Of a stretch of 64,000 nucleotides of DNA, positions 28,001 through 37,599 are shown in pieces. The translations under genes and the position numbers were made by a program. Origin of the DNA: Melastoma dodecandrum. Taxonomy: Eukaryota; Streptophyta; Magnoliopsida; Myrtales; Melastomataceae. The notes under the pieces are model-generated. The model did not search any database and was not told the origin of the DNA. It worked only from the letters and a program-made list of their open reading frames with translations. Positions within the stretch are counted from its first letter, which is position 1; each line of letters opens with the position of its first letter. The stretch spans positions 3,472,001 through 3,536,000 of the forward strand of contig JARUPY010000474.1 of NCBI GenBank assembly GCA_029817715.1. Direction: 5' to 3'.

Positions 28001-28466
28001 ATTTGTTCTTTATGATAAATTCAAAACCATCAGTGTCCAAACACGAAACAGAGATAATGTTCCTAGAAATGGATGGGACAAAATAAACATTATTCAGTTT
28101 TATTTCAAGTCCACTTGGTAAATGCAACTCAACACATCCCACGAAGAGGCTCGCAACACTTGCTCCATTTCCAACGTGGAGTTGCACTTCACCCTTCCTT
28201 AGCATCCTCCTTTCTCTAAGTGCCTTCATATTTGAACAAATATGAGCACATGATCCAGTATCTAATACCCAATCATCAAAAGAAGTAGCTAAATTGATTT
28301 CAATAACAAATATACCTGACTGCTTGGTTGGAACATTTCCTGCCTTCTTGTCATCAAGGTACTTGGGACAGTTTCTCTTCCAATGTCCAATTCCATGACA
28401 ATAGAAGCATTCGGCGCCCTCAGCAACTTTTGCCTTCTTCACCTTAGGTTGTGGCAAAATCGCCAT
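25098..28466 (-). CDS. Copia pol polyprotein (zinc knuckle to RNase H)
   Basis: Uninterrupted frame of 1,122 codons. In order: CCHC knuckle CFYCHGIGHWKRNC (residues about 20-33), aspartic protease WVLDTGSCAHICSN (about 68), pre-integrase H..C (HHRLGHINESP .. CESCLIGKM), integrase (HTDVCGPMS .. RSDRGGEYLS, with SERRNRTLLDM after it), reverse transcriptase (NKWVFKRKTD, QMDVKTAFLNGDL, LYVDDILLIGND) and RNase H (VSWKSSKQETTADSTTEAEY). It ends ..HVASMGIRYTGNWN. The frame is open upstream of the first ATG to about 28511, showing that it was once fused to gag. All polymerase, integrase and protease signature residues that I can read are present, in keeping with the near-identical LTRs. Its sub-lineage (Tork/Tar/Angela-like) is only a guess. 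Confidence 0.95.
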   Translation of the reverse strand: MAILPQPKVKKAKVAEGAECFYCHGIGHWKRNCPKYLDDKKAGNVPTKQSGIFVIEINLATSFDDWVLDTGSCAHICSNMKALRERRMLRKGEVQLHVGNGASVASLFVGCVELHLPSGLEIKLNNVYFVPSISRNIISVSCLDTDGFEFIIKNKCCSIYRDGVFYGSSYMKDGLYVLDMEKPIYNVNNKKLKSSHESMTHIWHHRLGHINESPIKKLQELGALGNLDLESIDRCESCLIGKMTKAPFKREGERASNLLELVHTDVCGPMSTSARGGFRYFITFTDDLSRYGYVYLMRQKSETFEKFKEFKSEVENQLDKKVKTLRSDRGGEYLSLEFQAYLRECGIVSQLTPPGTPQWNGVSERRNRTLLDMVRSMMSGTSLPINLWSYALETTAFLLNRVPSKSVEKTPYQLWFGKVPSMSFLKIWGCQSFVKRLISDKLESKSDKCFFIGYPKETRGYYFYYPSENKIVVARHGVFLEKEFLARTSQSDINLEEVQETSPGDMIIRDHVFQSFDVGNSGSNTEPTPQVVEEDVQISSQEFSTQVQEDPIPQVVVDNIPEPEITPMETLRRSTRVSQPPKRYIEFCEVTISDTKDPLTYKEAMNRPDSGEWLKAMKSEMQSMYDNHVWNLVEPPQGVRPIENKWVFKRKTDVDGNLTIYKARLVAKGFRQIQGVDYDETFSPVAMLKSIRILLAIAAFYDYEIWQMDVKTAFLNGDLEEDVYMTQPEGFVDSIDSGKVCKLQRSIYGLKQASRSWNIRFDKEIKMSDFVKCEEEPCLYKKISGSSIIFLVLYVDDILLIGNDVSLLGFVKSSLMKVFSMKDLGEATYVLGIRIYRDRSNRLIGLSQDAYIDKVLKRFNMDESKKGFLPMSHGVHLSKKQCSLTPDELDAMSRVPYASAIGSIMYAMICTRPDVAYALSATSRHQANPGMGHWRAVKNILKYLRRTKDNFLVFGGDTELVVRGYIDASFQSDPDDSRSQSGYIFILNGGAVSWKSSKQETTADSTTEAEYIAASEAAKEGCWIRKFVSELGIVPSVSGPIELYCDNNGAIAQAREPRSHQKSKHVLRRYHLIREIVERGDVKVVRVNTEANTADPLTKPLSQVKHTMHVASMGIRYTGNWN

Positions 28467-28500
28467 TTTGCCCTTTCCCTTCGGAGCTTTACGCTTACCT

Positions 28501-29187
28501 TTATAATTCCCTCTCTTGGTCCTTTCCGACCCACCCCGAGCTTACAACCAAAACCGATGAAGAACCCTTCTTCATGTCGGCATCAGCGGTTTTAAGCATT
28601 CCATGCAACTCTTCGAGACTCTTATCCATATCATTCATATGATAATTCATAATGAATCCCGAAAAACTCTTCGGGAGAGAATTTAGGACTATGTCCGTGA
28701 CCAACGACTGTTCCACAGGATGGTTAAGTCTTTCCAGTTCCCGCAATAAGCCAAACATTTTGAGCAAATGGGTACTAACGGAACTCCCTTCCGACATCTT
28801 GCAAGATAAGAGATCCTGAATCACCTTGTATCGCTCAACTCTTGCTTTCTCTTGAAACATTTTCTTGAGCTTGTTCATGATGAAATATGAGTTTTGATAC
28901 AGAAACTCTTTCTGTAACTCAGACTCCATCATTGAAAGCAAGAGAGTCTGCACCTCATGCTCATCATCAAGGTGTTTCCTGTATTTAGCGATATCATCTG
29001 ATGTAATATCACCAGTCGGCTGCTCGGGTAAGGGAACATCAAGAACATATTCCTTACGCTCATATCTGAGAACAATTCCCATTTGACGAGACCAATCCAG
29101 GAAGTTAGTCCCATCCGAGCGCAGACGTTCCTTTTCCAACAAAGAACGAAAAAATGAATTTTGAGGCGTGTTCGCAGACGTAGACAT
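28501..29187 (-). CDS. Copia gag (capsid) region
   Basis: 228 residues starting MSTSANTPQNSFFRSLLEKE. It carries the copia gag fold motifs: FLDWSRQMGIVLRYE, then a helical stretch with QTLLLSMMESELQKEF, then the YKVIQDLLSCKMSEGSSV and VLNSLPKSFSGFIMNY segments. The frame ends at TAA 28501-28503, just before the pol frame takes over in a different register. Most copia elements encode gag and pol in one frame, so a single-base indel near 28510-28560 is likely. Gag forms the virus-like particle in which the element is copied. Confidence 0.88.
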   Translation of the reverse strand: MSTSANTPQNSFFRSLLEKERLRSDGTNFLDWSRQMGIVLRYERKEYVLDVPLPEQPTGDITSDDIAKYRKHLDDEHEVQTLLLSMMESELQKEFLYQNSYFIMNKLKKMFQEKARVERYKVIQDLLSCKMSEGSSVSTHLLKMFGLLRELERLNHPVEQSLVTDIVLNSLPKSFSGFIMNYHMNDMDKSLEELHGMLKTADADMKKGSSSVLVVSSGWVGKDQEREL

Positions 29188-29999
29188 TATCTACAACACA
29201 AGAAAAAATTTAATTTATAAATAGTTTTATAAAATCATAGTTTTATAAAAACTCCCACCACAATTTTAATATTGTCCTATAAAAGTAGTAGGACCAAGAT
29301 CCATATTTTCATTAAGTCTAAGCCAGCGTCGGCATGAAACTTACACTTAATTATTCTAGGTAAGCAACTCCTTGCTAATCACATCACATGTGACTCTTGG
29401 CTCGCTAAAATATCACCATATGTTAACGATCTATTCCTCAAGGTCTAAAACCGTTTTAGCTCCTTGATAGGCAAACCTCACTCTATTTTGCTCGGCATGT
29501 CGGACATACCCCACGACTACTACGGATTGAATACAACGCCCACTTGGGTGGAGCTCATCGCAAATAATCTGTAATTTGAGGCGGATCGAGTAGGGAAGGA
29601 ATTAAACCTATTATTTTAGGACATTTAAAGGAAATTAATCATCAGACATCTCATGTCTCTTCTTACCTTTCAGTACAGAAATAATTAATCTAACCCTTAT
29701 ATCAATTTTCGTTTTTAATTTTATAATTCAAATAATTAGATATAATAATTTCAAATCTAAAATTTGTTAATAAAAATATTCCCAACATTTAGATATAACA
29801 ATTTTATATCTAGAATCAATTTTTCGTATAATAAAAATCTAAGATTTTGATATAACAACTTTATATCTAAAACCAATTTATTATACCATTAAAATTTCAG
29901 AAACTTCGGAAACGAAAATTAACAATCACGTTCTTCCATAGATTTTAGCATCTCACACGTCTAAAGGCACTCCGTACAGACCCTCGCTCTGATACCAAT
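29188..29999. other. 5' leader of the outer copia with primer-binding site
   Basis: Untranslated region between the 5' LTR and gag, AT-rich with imperfect repeats of GATATAACAATTTTATATCTA around 29730-29880. The minus strand carries TGGTATCAGAGC at 29986-29997, complementary to initiator tRNA-Met and two bases from the LTR end. Confidence 0.9.
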
Positions 30000-31482
30000 T
30001 GAAGGATCCGATCCTCGTCTGTTTAAGATTGATGACATCGAATTTCATAAATTCGGTGAACAACCTAAGGATCTACCTATTCAGAGTGAATTAGAACCGA
30101 TGTTGTGTATAGGGATAAAAATTATACCTTTTCTTGCCTACGGATTTGGTTGATAATTCTTCTCTTCGAATCGACGACGAACCCGATCTAGTTTTCAAAG
30201 CGAAAACCTCCAAAGGTATCCACCAAGAACTCGAAAAGATGCCCGAGTGCTTTAGCTAGGAAGCACGCGAGATGAAACCGCTTCATCTAGATCAAATCTC
30301 CGGGACCAACCGTTGTTCCGAAGGATATCAATTTTAGTCTCCCAATCAAGGTAAGAAACGATTTTCTAAAATCGTTATCCAACCCTAATGCAAGAGACGA
30401 TCTTCTATAGGAAAGTCTCAGGGTTGATTTTTATTTTACTATTATTTTAAATATAATTTATATCATATATAAATTATATTATAATAATAGATTACGACCA
30501 AAATATCTAGGATTAATTTATGTTATCTCATAACATAAACTGCTCGTCTATAATTAATTATAACTTTTATCATTAATTCAGACATATGATCACAACTATA
30601 TGTGACACGGTAAAACATTCTTTCCGTACCTGTTCTTATGCGGTGTGACCCTGTGGGATCCCGTCACTTGGGTTATAGAATTAAACAATTTAATTCTAAA
30701 ATCAAGTTTATGCCTAGCCAACATATATTGATCCCCAAACGACGCAGACAAAATACGCCGGGCAAATTGTGATCCTCAAACAACATAAACTGTTTGTGTC
30801 AATTCCTTGTCACATGATGTCCATATAATCACAAGGTAAGAACTTGTCATCCTTGTCGAATTATATATTCTCGATTTCCCGAATATCGATCTCTTATGAT
30901 TAACCATTAATCATTGTGCACATGTGATCTCTATTCATCGATGGCCCGTAGACATCATCACTCATCATTCGAGGGACAAAGGTTTCTTGATGCGAACACT
31001 CTCCACATATGCTCCATGTATAATGTAGCAAACACCTTTATTAATCCCAATCTAGAGATTTTTGATGGCACCAACAAAATACATTTTACATATTGAAGAG
31101 AACCATCTCAACCATAAAATTCTAGACACACGAAATACCAATAACACAATGTAATCTTAGTATTTCATATCGGGTCATTCCAGTCACCTAAACTCATTTA
31201 GATACTTGTGTGATTAGATTGATAACTCCTTATCACATGACCTGTAAAACATGGTCATAATCTAATCCACACACTAATCTTATTTGATAATTAGTGTCCC
31301 ATTCTAATTATCAAGATCAGGGATTTTAGAGAAATCATAATGAAGATAATGGAGTTTTACAACTCAGGTCATTAACCTTCGTGATCCATATATCATGATA
31401 ACTCAAGGAACAAAATGATAAAATCATCATTTATTATAAAAATAAACATAAAACTGATTGGCTGTCGAACATAATGCTAACA
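30000..31482 (-). repeat. Right (5') LTR of the outer copia
   Basis: 1,483 bp, TGAAGGATCC..GCTAACA, followed by TSD TCCAT. Confidence 0.95.
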
Positions 31483-31487
31483 TCCAT

Positions 31488-33854
31488 ATCATGTCAAATC
31501 GATACGCGTAATTGCTTGCTCTCCGAGTGATGAGGGGGAGAAAGGAAGGGCTTGGTATGTTCTTGTTGCATGGCCCACGTGGGTCGTCTCGTATCATAAG
31601 GATTACCCCAAGGTGGGGATGGATGGTGGGGACCCTGGTGTGAATTTATGGACTGGAGTCTTCTTCCCTTCTAGAAGACAAGGAAATAACCCTGCCGTGG
31701 GTGTGGCCGAGGATGTCGGAAAGGCTGGGGATGACCAATTGGCAAATGCAAACGAACTAACGATGAAAGCAAAGGCAAAGCATCCACAAATTGGCAACTT
31801 ATGGCCTTTATTCTGGGCTTCGCTTCTTAGAAGCCCGATCTGACTGATGAATTAGGCCCTGGCCCAATAATCAGCAGACGACGTCGTTCAAGGTATCGCG
31901 ATGGCCCTTCCTAAGCCCGTTTGCCCCTTGTTTTAGTCTGGTGGATTGACATTTGACTCCGTTTTGGCTACACCCGTTGATTGTCTCCTTTTCCTTTTCC
32001 AGTTGTCCGGTTGATTTAGCTAGCTGGCTCTGGATAACAACATCATGGCGTTTTTGCAAGGACTACAATGCCAAGGCCGCCGACGAGGTTGGCTATGTTA
32101 TCCCCGTCGAGATTACTGTCTGCAAGGCAAGGACTACACCTGCTGTTTCCGTGATTCGTATCCCGTTTCCTATTCCTCCTGTTTTTATCTCAATGTCTAC
32201 GGTAGTACTAGGTGTAGGGTTGGATGGCGACGTCGGTTGCCTTATGTCGAGTGAAATGGTATTGTCCTGCTAACCTTACGTGCTAAGTCCCCGCATCCTG
32301 TTGGGGAATGAAAGCGAGCAGGGTCGTCGGCTTGAATCGAAAGTGTGCCCATAAAGGAAAGGAAAACCGTTTATGACGAGTACGCCCTAGTTACGGGGGC
32401 AATAGGGTAATTACAGGAGTGGGTGTCTTAATTGGCATTTAGTTACTACGGGACGAAACAAGAGATGTCCGGTCGGGGATTTCTTGGCTTGTCCTTCCAA
32501 ACATTTGATTTGCCCCCATGTTATTATATTAGTACATTGAAAAGCCGCCGTTGTGGTGTGTATTGTATTCGGCCTTTTGCGTATCCAAGAAAAATCCTCT
32601 TTGATCCACCCCCCCCCCCAATCCACCCCCCCTTCGTTCCCGGCTTCGAAGACGCTCCTGGTGATGGTGAATCCCTTCCCTGTTCTTCCTTCTTGTTCTT
32701 GTTCTCGTTCCACGGTGGTGTCTTGTCGTCCTCCCCCCCCCCCACCCCGCGTCTCGTTCTGTCTCCTTGATGGTTGGCGATTGCGGTTGTCCTTTTGCGT
32801 TTTGGCTATGATTGGGTTTGTGCGTCGGCTGTTGCTCGGTGGAGATTGTAATGTCATCCCGAGCTCTGCAGTTTGAGATGGTGTAGGGTTGTTGTGTTGT
32901 GCGGTGGGTTTTGCTTTTCTTCCATGTGGTTGTGATGCATGGGGGGCGAGAAGGATGGCAGGCGGGGGTTAATCGCTTGATGGTTATTATCTTCTAGTTA
33001 GTTACGATTGTTAGTCAGTTAGATGTCGGTTTTCGTAGAGTATATACTGCCATCGTTGTGCTTTCCCTAGTATTGAATTGCTGAGGGAATAATCGAGAGG
33101 TCCCCTGGATTGGATTGGCTACGGTGAGGCTATGAGACCATCGTTTGTTTTTTCTTCTTGAGTCGGCTTCGATTGGCGCTGCACCAAGTTGGAAGAGGGA
33201 GGAGGAGGGGTTGGCCGTCTACTTTTCTTTTCTTTACGGGGAATTGCAGTGGATTACCATTGAGCATCTTGTCTAGTCAAAGATTCGTGTCCCATATGTG
33301 TCTGCTTCCTACTTTTAGTCTTCTCCGGTGATTAGCCTTTTCCACTTGATTGGCATTGGTGGGTTTTTATCCTCTCATTTGGGATAGGATTTCGTGTTTT
33401 CTTGGATTGAAATGCTTGTGTTCTTTCATACGAGGATATCTTGTTGCATGAACAGGACTATGAGGATGGAGTCTTTTAGTTATATCAGTACTGTAGTGTC
33501 TCCACGAACAACAATAAGCGACATGCCAGTTTTTAGGTTTGTAGTTGATTACGTGATGGTGATTGGGAATTTGGGTTTCCTTCTGCAAGGCTTCGACAAA
33601 GTAGCACTTATTCAGGTTTTTTAATTACCGGCAAATTCTCATGAGGTGTACATGTCAGTTCTTCAGTAAGTGTCTGGTCTGTTTCTCAGAGTTAAACAAA
33701 CATCTTCGGCACTCTTTTATGGTTTTGGCTGCTACCAAGAAACCTAATTGTTCTGGAGATATACATTATGAAACCCCTTGTAGTTTAGGGAAAATGAGGT
33801 GTTGATTCTTTTCCGATCTGATCATTGACAATTTTCTTCCCATGTTTACTGCAG
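31488..33854. other. Promoter and 5' UTR region of the MTP1 gene, former upstream of the RING-H2 gene
   Basis: No supported protein gene. Sequence just before the MTP1 start ends CTGCAG directly at the ATG. That is a splice acceptor, so the 5' UTR is probably split by an intron of several hundred bases, as in other MTP1 genes. The non-coding first exon may lie near 32580-32760, which has C-rich tracts (for example 32609-32619), but I cannot fix the donor. 31488-31860 shows only short frames. Confidence 0.45.
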
Positions 33855-35114
33855 ATGGAGGCACAGACAGGAAAACATGGACACATCATCGAAGTGTCGG
33901 GAGACTTGCCTGCCGAAACGGGCAGGGGAGTGGTGAGGATATGTGATGAAGCACCTTGTGGATTTTCAGATGCAAACACTATCTCTAAAGATTCGAAGGA
34001 GCGGTCGGCATCGATGAGGAAACTGTTGATAGCCGTTGCTCTTTGTGTCATATTCATGAGCGTGGAGGTGGCAGGAGGTATCAAGGCCAACAGTCTCGCC
34101 ATTTTAACAGATGCGGCTCATCTGCTGTCAGATGTCGCAGCGTTTGCCATCTCATTGTTTTCTCTATGGGCCTCGGGATGGGAAGCAACTCCTCGTCAGA
34201 CTTATGGGTTTTTCAGGATTGAGATACTCGGTACTCTTGTCTCAATCCAGATGATATGGCTTCTTGCCGGGATTCTCGTTTATGAAGCCATAGCAAGGCT
34301 GATAAACGATACTGGTGAGGTTCAGGGTTTTCTTATGTTTGTCGTATCCGCCTTTGGTCTGGTGGTTAATATTGCGATGGCATTTTTGTTGGGTCATGAT
34401 CATGGTCATGGTCATGGACACGGTCACGACCACGGCCATGGACACGATCACGGGCATGGCGGAGATGATCACGAGCATGGTGGTCACAATCATGATGAAG
34501 AAGACCATTTTAGTTCACCTCGTCATGGACTTCACATCAAGTCTCATGGAAGTCACCATCACCACGAGGGTGAAGTTTCTGGCCACGATCATGGCCATGA
34601 AATCGATAGCACGGAGCCACTTCTGAAGAACATGCTTGAAAACGGATCGGGAAAAGCGGTTAAGCCGAAGAAGCAGCGGAACATCAACATACAGGGGGCA
34701 TATCTCCATGTTCTTGGCGACTCAATCCAGAGTGTCGGGGTGATGATTGGGGGAGCAATCATATGGTATAAACCCGAGTGGAAGATCATCGATCTGATAT
34801 GCACGCTCATATTCTCCGTCATCGTCCTGGGAACGACGATAAGGATGCTGAGGAACATCCTGGAGGTATTGATGGAGAGCACGCCGAGGGAGATTGATGC
34901 CACAAGGCTGGAGAAGGGGCTTTGTGAGATGGAGGATGTGATTGCGGTTCACGAGCTACACATATGGGCAATAACAGTAGGGAAGGTGTTGCTGGCCTGT
35001 CATGTCAAGATAAGGAGGGAAGCCGATGCCGATGCGGTGCTTGATAAGGTGATCGGGTACATTAAAAGAGAATACAACATCAGCCACGTTACAATTCAGA
35101 TCGAACGCGAGTGA
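33855..35114 (+). CDS. MTP1: Metal tolerance protein MTP1-like vacuolar zinc transporter (CDF family)
   Basis: Single coding exon, 419 residues. Start [14 protein letters not shown] follows a splice acceptor. Six membrane spans fit the sequence; the zinc-site HxxxD motifs are HLLSD (His 89, Asp 93) in span 2 and HVLGD in span 5. Between spans 4 and 5 is a long cytosolic loop with about 26 histidines ([18 protein letters not shown] and following), the mark of group-1 plant MTPs. The C-terminal domain ([20 protein letters not shown] .. [11 protein letters not shown]) is the metal-binding, dimer-forming part. The protein exchanges protons for Zn2+ at the vacuolar membrane and protects against zinc excess. 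It also has the N-terminal Cys pair ([10 protein letters not shown]) typical of MTP1. Length is normal for the family (about 400). Confidence 0.95.
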   Translation: MEAQTGKHGHIIEVSGDLPAETGRGVVRICDEAPCGFSDANTISKDSKERSASMRKLLIAVALCVIFMSVEVAGGIKANSLAILTDAAHLLSDVAAFAISLFSLWASGWEATPRQTYGFFRIEILGTLVSIQMIWLLAGILVYEAIARLINDTGEVQGFLMFVVSAFGLVVNIAMAFLLGHDHGHGHGHGHDHGHGHDHGHGGDDHEHGGHNHDEEDHFSSPRHGLHIKSHGSHHHHEGEVSGHDHGHEIDSTEPLLKNMLENGSGKAVKPKKQRNINIQGAYLHVLGDSIQSVGVMIGGAIIWYKPEWKIIDLICTLIFSVIVLGTTIRMLRNILEVLMESTPREIDATRLEKGLCEMEDVIAVHELHIWAITVGKVLLACHVKIRREADADAVLDKVIGYIKREYNISHVTIQIERE

Positions 35115-35268
35115 TCTATGATGATCCTAACTTCCCTAGGACTAGTCTGAAGACATATGAGATGATTGTTGCTGGGAATTGTTTCTTTAGATGTGCCTGA
35201 TGTAAGAAGCACCCAACTTCACTTCGACTTTATTATCCGATTGTCGCTACGATTATTTGGCCGTGCCC

Positions 35269-36504
35269 CTAGGATGCTGATGATACTTTGAACAAGTCCA
35301 GGCAGCACTCTGTCCTCAGACCTCTGTCCCAGAACTTACTGTAGAACTCATCGTATGTAAACTGGCGGTAAACCGCCGGATGCTTGTCATCGATCAGCTT
35401 CCCTGCAGGCCCGATGACGGCCTCCTGGGATGGGCAGTAGAACGTTGGGATGGATATCCTCTCCCTGTCGCAGTTGACCACCGCTCTGTGCAGCACACTC
35501 TTGTACCTGTCGTTGCTGATGACCTGCATCTGATCACCAATGTTGATGATGAAAGTGTTTGGGATCGGGTTCACTGCGACCCACTTCCCGTCCTTGAGGA
35601 CCTGGAGCCCCGGCACGTCGTCCTGGAGGAGGATCGTGATGAGGTTGGGATCCGTGTGGCCGGGCAGCCCGTAGGTGAGCTCAGGCTCTGGGCAAGGCGG
35701 GTAGTAGTTCATTGCCATGTGTTGCCCGTGTCTCCCGAGGTTGTTGCTGATGTAGTTCTTCTCGAGGCCCAAGCTCTGGGAAATGGCTTCCAGCAGTTCT
35801 AGGACAAGCATCCTTACTCTCAGGCAGTACTCACCGACCACATCACTGCATGGGTCAAATGATTACTCCGATCCCATCGCACTCGACACGTTTTTAACGC
35901 GACATCCCTAGAATGGCGGCTTACCGGAAGCATGGGGGATTCGTGGGCCATTCATGGACGAATTCCTCAAGGGGGTGACAGTGGAGCCTGAGGAAGTCCC
36001 TCCAGTTGGCGACCTTCTCAGTCTTCACGTTGAAGCTCGTGGAGAGCCGGGTAGACTTGTTGGGGTCGTCGGAGTAGTTCTTGAGACGCTCACTCTCCGG
36101 CAACCGGAAGAACTCCTTCGCCGTGCCCAAAATCCCATTCACCATCCCTTCCTCTATCCCGTGATTCCTTATCTGTCAAGAACGTCAAAACAACTTCTCA
36201 ACGCATTCTCCAAAACAACTTCTCAACACATCCGCTCACGCACCGAAAATTATACGACATCCGCAAACAGCAATACCTGGAAGAAGCCATATTCCCTGCA
36301 TGCAACACCAATCTGCCGGACGATCTCACCGCGGCGGCAGCCATGGAGGCCTTGCAGATCCACGAGAGGGATAGACGAGGAGTCCGACGAGACGACCCGA
36401 GACAGATCAGGGCGGTCGCATTTGGGTCTGATGTAGTTAGAAGGGACGCGGTCGATGCCGGAGGCGAGGTCGGTGAGGAGAAGCTTGGAGGTTGCCAATG
36501 CCAT
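35269..36504 (-). CDS. DMR6-like 2-oxoglutarate/Fe(II)-dependent oxygenase
   Basis: Three exons: 36504-36277, 36172-35925 and 35845-35269, giving 350 residues. The introns are GT-AG and phases agree. N-terminal DIOX_N: VPSNYIRP, IPLVDLQGL and ACREYGFFQ. Then KNYSDDPNKSTRLSTSFNVK and WRDFLRLHCHPLEEFVHEWP, closely following DMR6/DLO proteins. The Fe ligands are His 222 and Asp 224 (GHTDPN) and His 278 (SVLHRA); Arg 288 and Ser 290 (RIS) bind 2-oxoglutarate. DMR6 and DLO enzymes hydroxylate salicylic acid (3- or 5-position) and dampen immunity; some relatives act on flavonoids. Substrate here is inferred from similarity. A TATA motif lies about 90 bp upstream of the ATG, and a TGACG cluster lies further up (37156-37217). 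Confidence 0.93.
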
Positions 36505-36591
36505 TTTGATTTCTTCCTTTCCTTTCCTTTCCTTTTGGTTTGGTTTCGGGACAGAAAATGTCAGACAAGAAAGAATATGTGGTTGCAGCAG

Positions 36592-36599
36592 AATTTATA
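36592..36599 (-). promoter_or_regulatory. Putative TATA box of the DMR6-like gene
   Basis: The minus strand reads CTATAAATTC about 90 bp before the start codon, a plausible position for a short 5' UTR. Confidence 0.55.
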
Positions 36600-37599
36600 G
36601 AACGGGGCGTCAGTGCGTAGACGATGCGTGTCCTCATGACATCACACGTTCTAGGAGCTGTATGTATATGACTAAGGAAGGGTAAGGACGCCGACATGGA
36701 TGGGAGGACACTGTTTTTCAAAGTTGGCTTCTTAATATTTTTCTTTTTGGTATCAAAGAAAGAACGTATCAGCACACCCATCTTTAATTTTTAAATTACG
36801 TCCGAATTTCACATTACCTAAAAACTATCTCAATCTTATATATGTATTAGTCTAGGCTTTTAGTTATTTGATGCGATACTATTTCTCAACACCCCTTAAT
36901 CCTATATCATATCTTTCGGAGATGGAGCATTCTCATTCAGAATTTTTGTCCGACGGAACGAATTTGACCGTAATACCCCGTATTAAAATTGTGTTTGAGT
37001 TTCTCTTCGCCTAAAACAGTCGTGGACATTTTGGAGGTAAATACCGACACGTCTACCTCGTCATCGCTTCATGTTTTTTATTGACTTCTGGGTCCGGATG
37101 GACCAACCCCGCCGAAACCAAAGGAAGATCTTGACGCCATTGCTTCTGTCAAAAGGTGACGTCACTGTTGCCAGCACTCGGAGACGTCAGCGGCATACGC
37201 ACCGGGTTTTGACGTCATCCGGACCCGCGTTTTGCGGGCCTCTCATTGAAGTCTTTATACTGACAAGGAAAAAGAGAGGCCCTGTGTCCTTTTTCTGATG
37301 AAGAAGTCTTCTCTGAGCACACAGCCAATGAATGAATGAGAAATAATGTATGGGCAATGCTTAAAATATCCTGCATTGGGCTTAACTTCGTTTTTGTCCA
37401 TACTGACCAATAGTTTTCTGCCGCTGCCGAAAATTTTCATGGGCAGGACACGGAACGCACTTCAAAATGGACCCTGATCAATTAATTCTCCAAAGACAAT
37501 GGTACGAGAGAAGTCAGGGATAAGAATGCTGCCCCCACTACCCCAAAAGAGTCGGTTAACATGGAATGGTAACTCTCTTGCTACACCTCGGCCGAGACA
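36600..37599. other. Intergenic region upstream of the DMR6-like gene
   Basis: No gene seen. It holds the TGACG/ACGT motif cluster listed separately. It lies between the start of the DMR6-like gene and the 3' end of the TIM13-like gene, both on the minus strand. Confidence 0.5.
37156..37217. promoter_or_regulatory. Cluster of three ACGT/TGACG (bZIP, TGA-type) motifs
   Basis: Perfect palindrome GTGACGTCAC at 37156-37165, GAGACGTCAG at 37181-37190 and TGACGTCA at 37210-37217. TGACG is the core bound by TGA bZIP factors in as-1 elements, which respond to salicylate. Located about 650-710 bp upstream of the DMR6-like start codon; function inferred. Confidence 0.5.

Larger units (their letters stand above)
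15657..31482 (-). mobile_element. Ty1/copia retrotransposon, young, interrupted by a nested Sirevirus-type element
   Basis: The outer element has LTRs at 15657-16874 plus 24743-25007 (left, 3') and 30000-31482 (right, 5'). Removing the nested insertion 16875-24737 and one copy of its ATTAG duplication makes the left LTR exactly 1,483 bp, the same as the right one. By eye they differ at about eight positions, which indicates a recent insertion. The target duplication TCCAT is perfect (15652-15656 and 31483-31487). The primer site matches initiator tRNA-Met and the polypurine tract is canonical. gag (28501-29187) and pol (25098-28466) lie on the minus strand; one frameshift separates them. Confidence 0.95.

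Noticed and set aside
30914..31096. 60-codon ORF present identically at 16571-16753 and 30914-31096
   Set aside because: Both lie at the same place in the two LTRs of one element; conservation reflects LTR identity, not a gene.
32411..32876. Overlapping ORFs on both strands upstream of MTP1
   Set aside because: Low-complexity Pro/Gly frames over C-rich tracts; more likely MTP1 promoter or 5' UTR.
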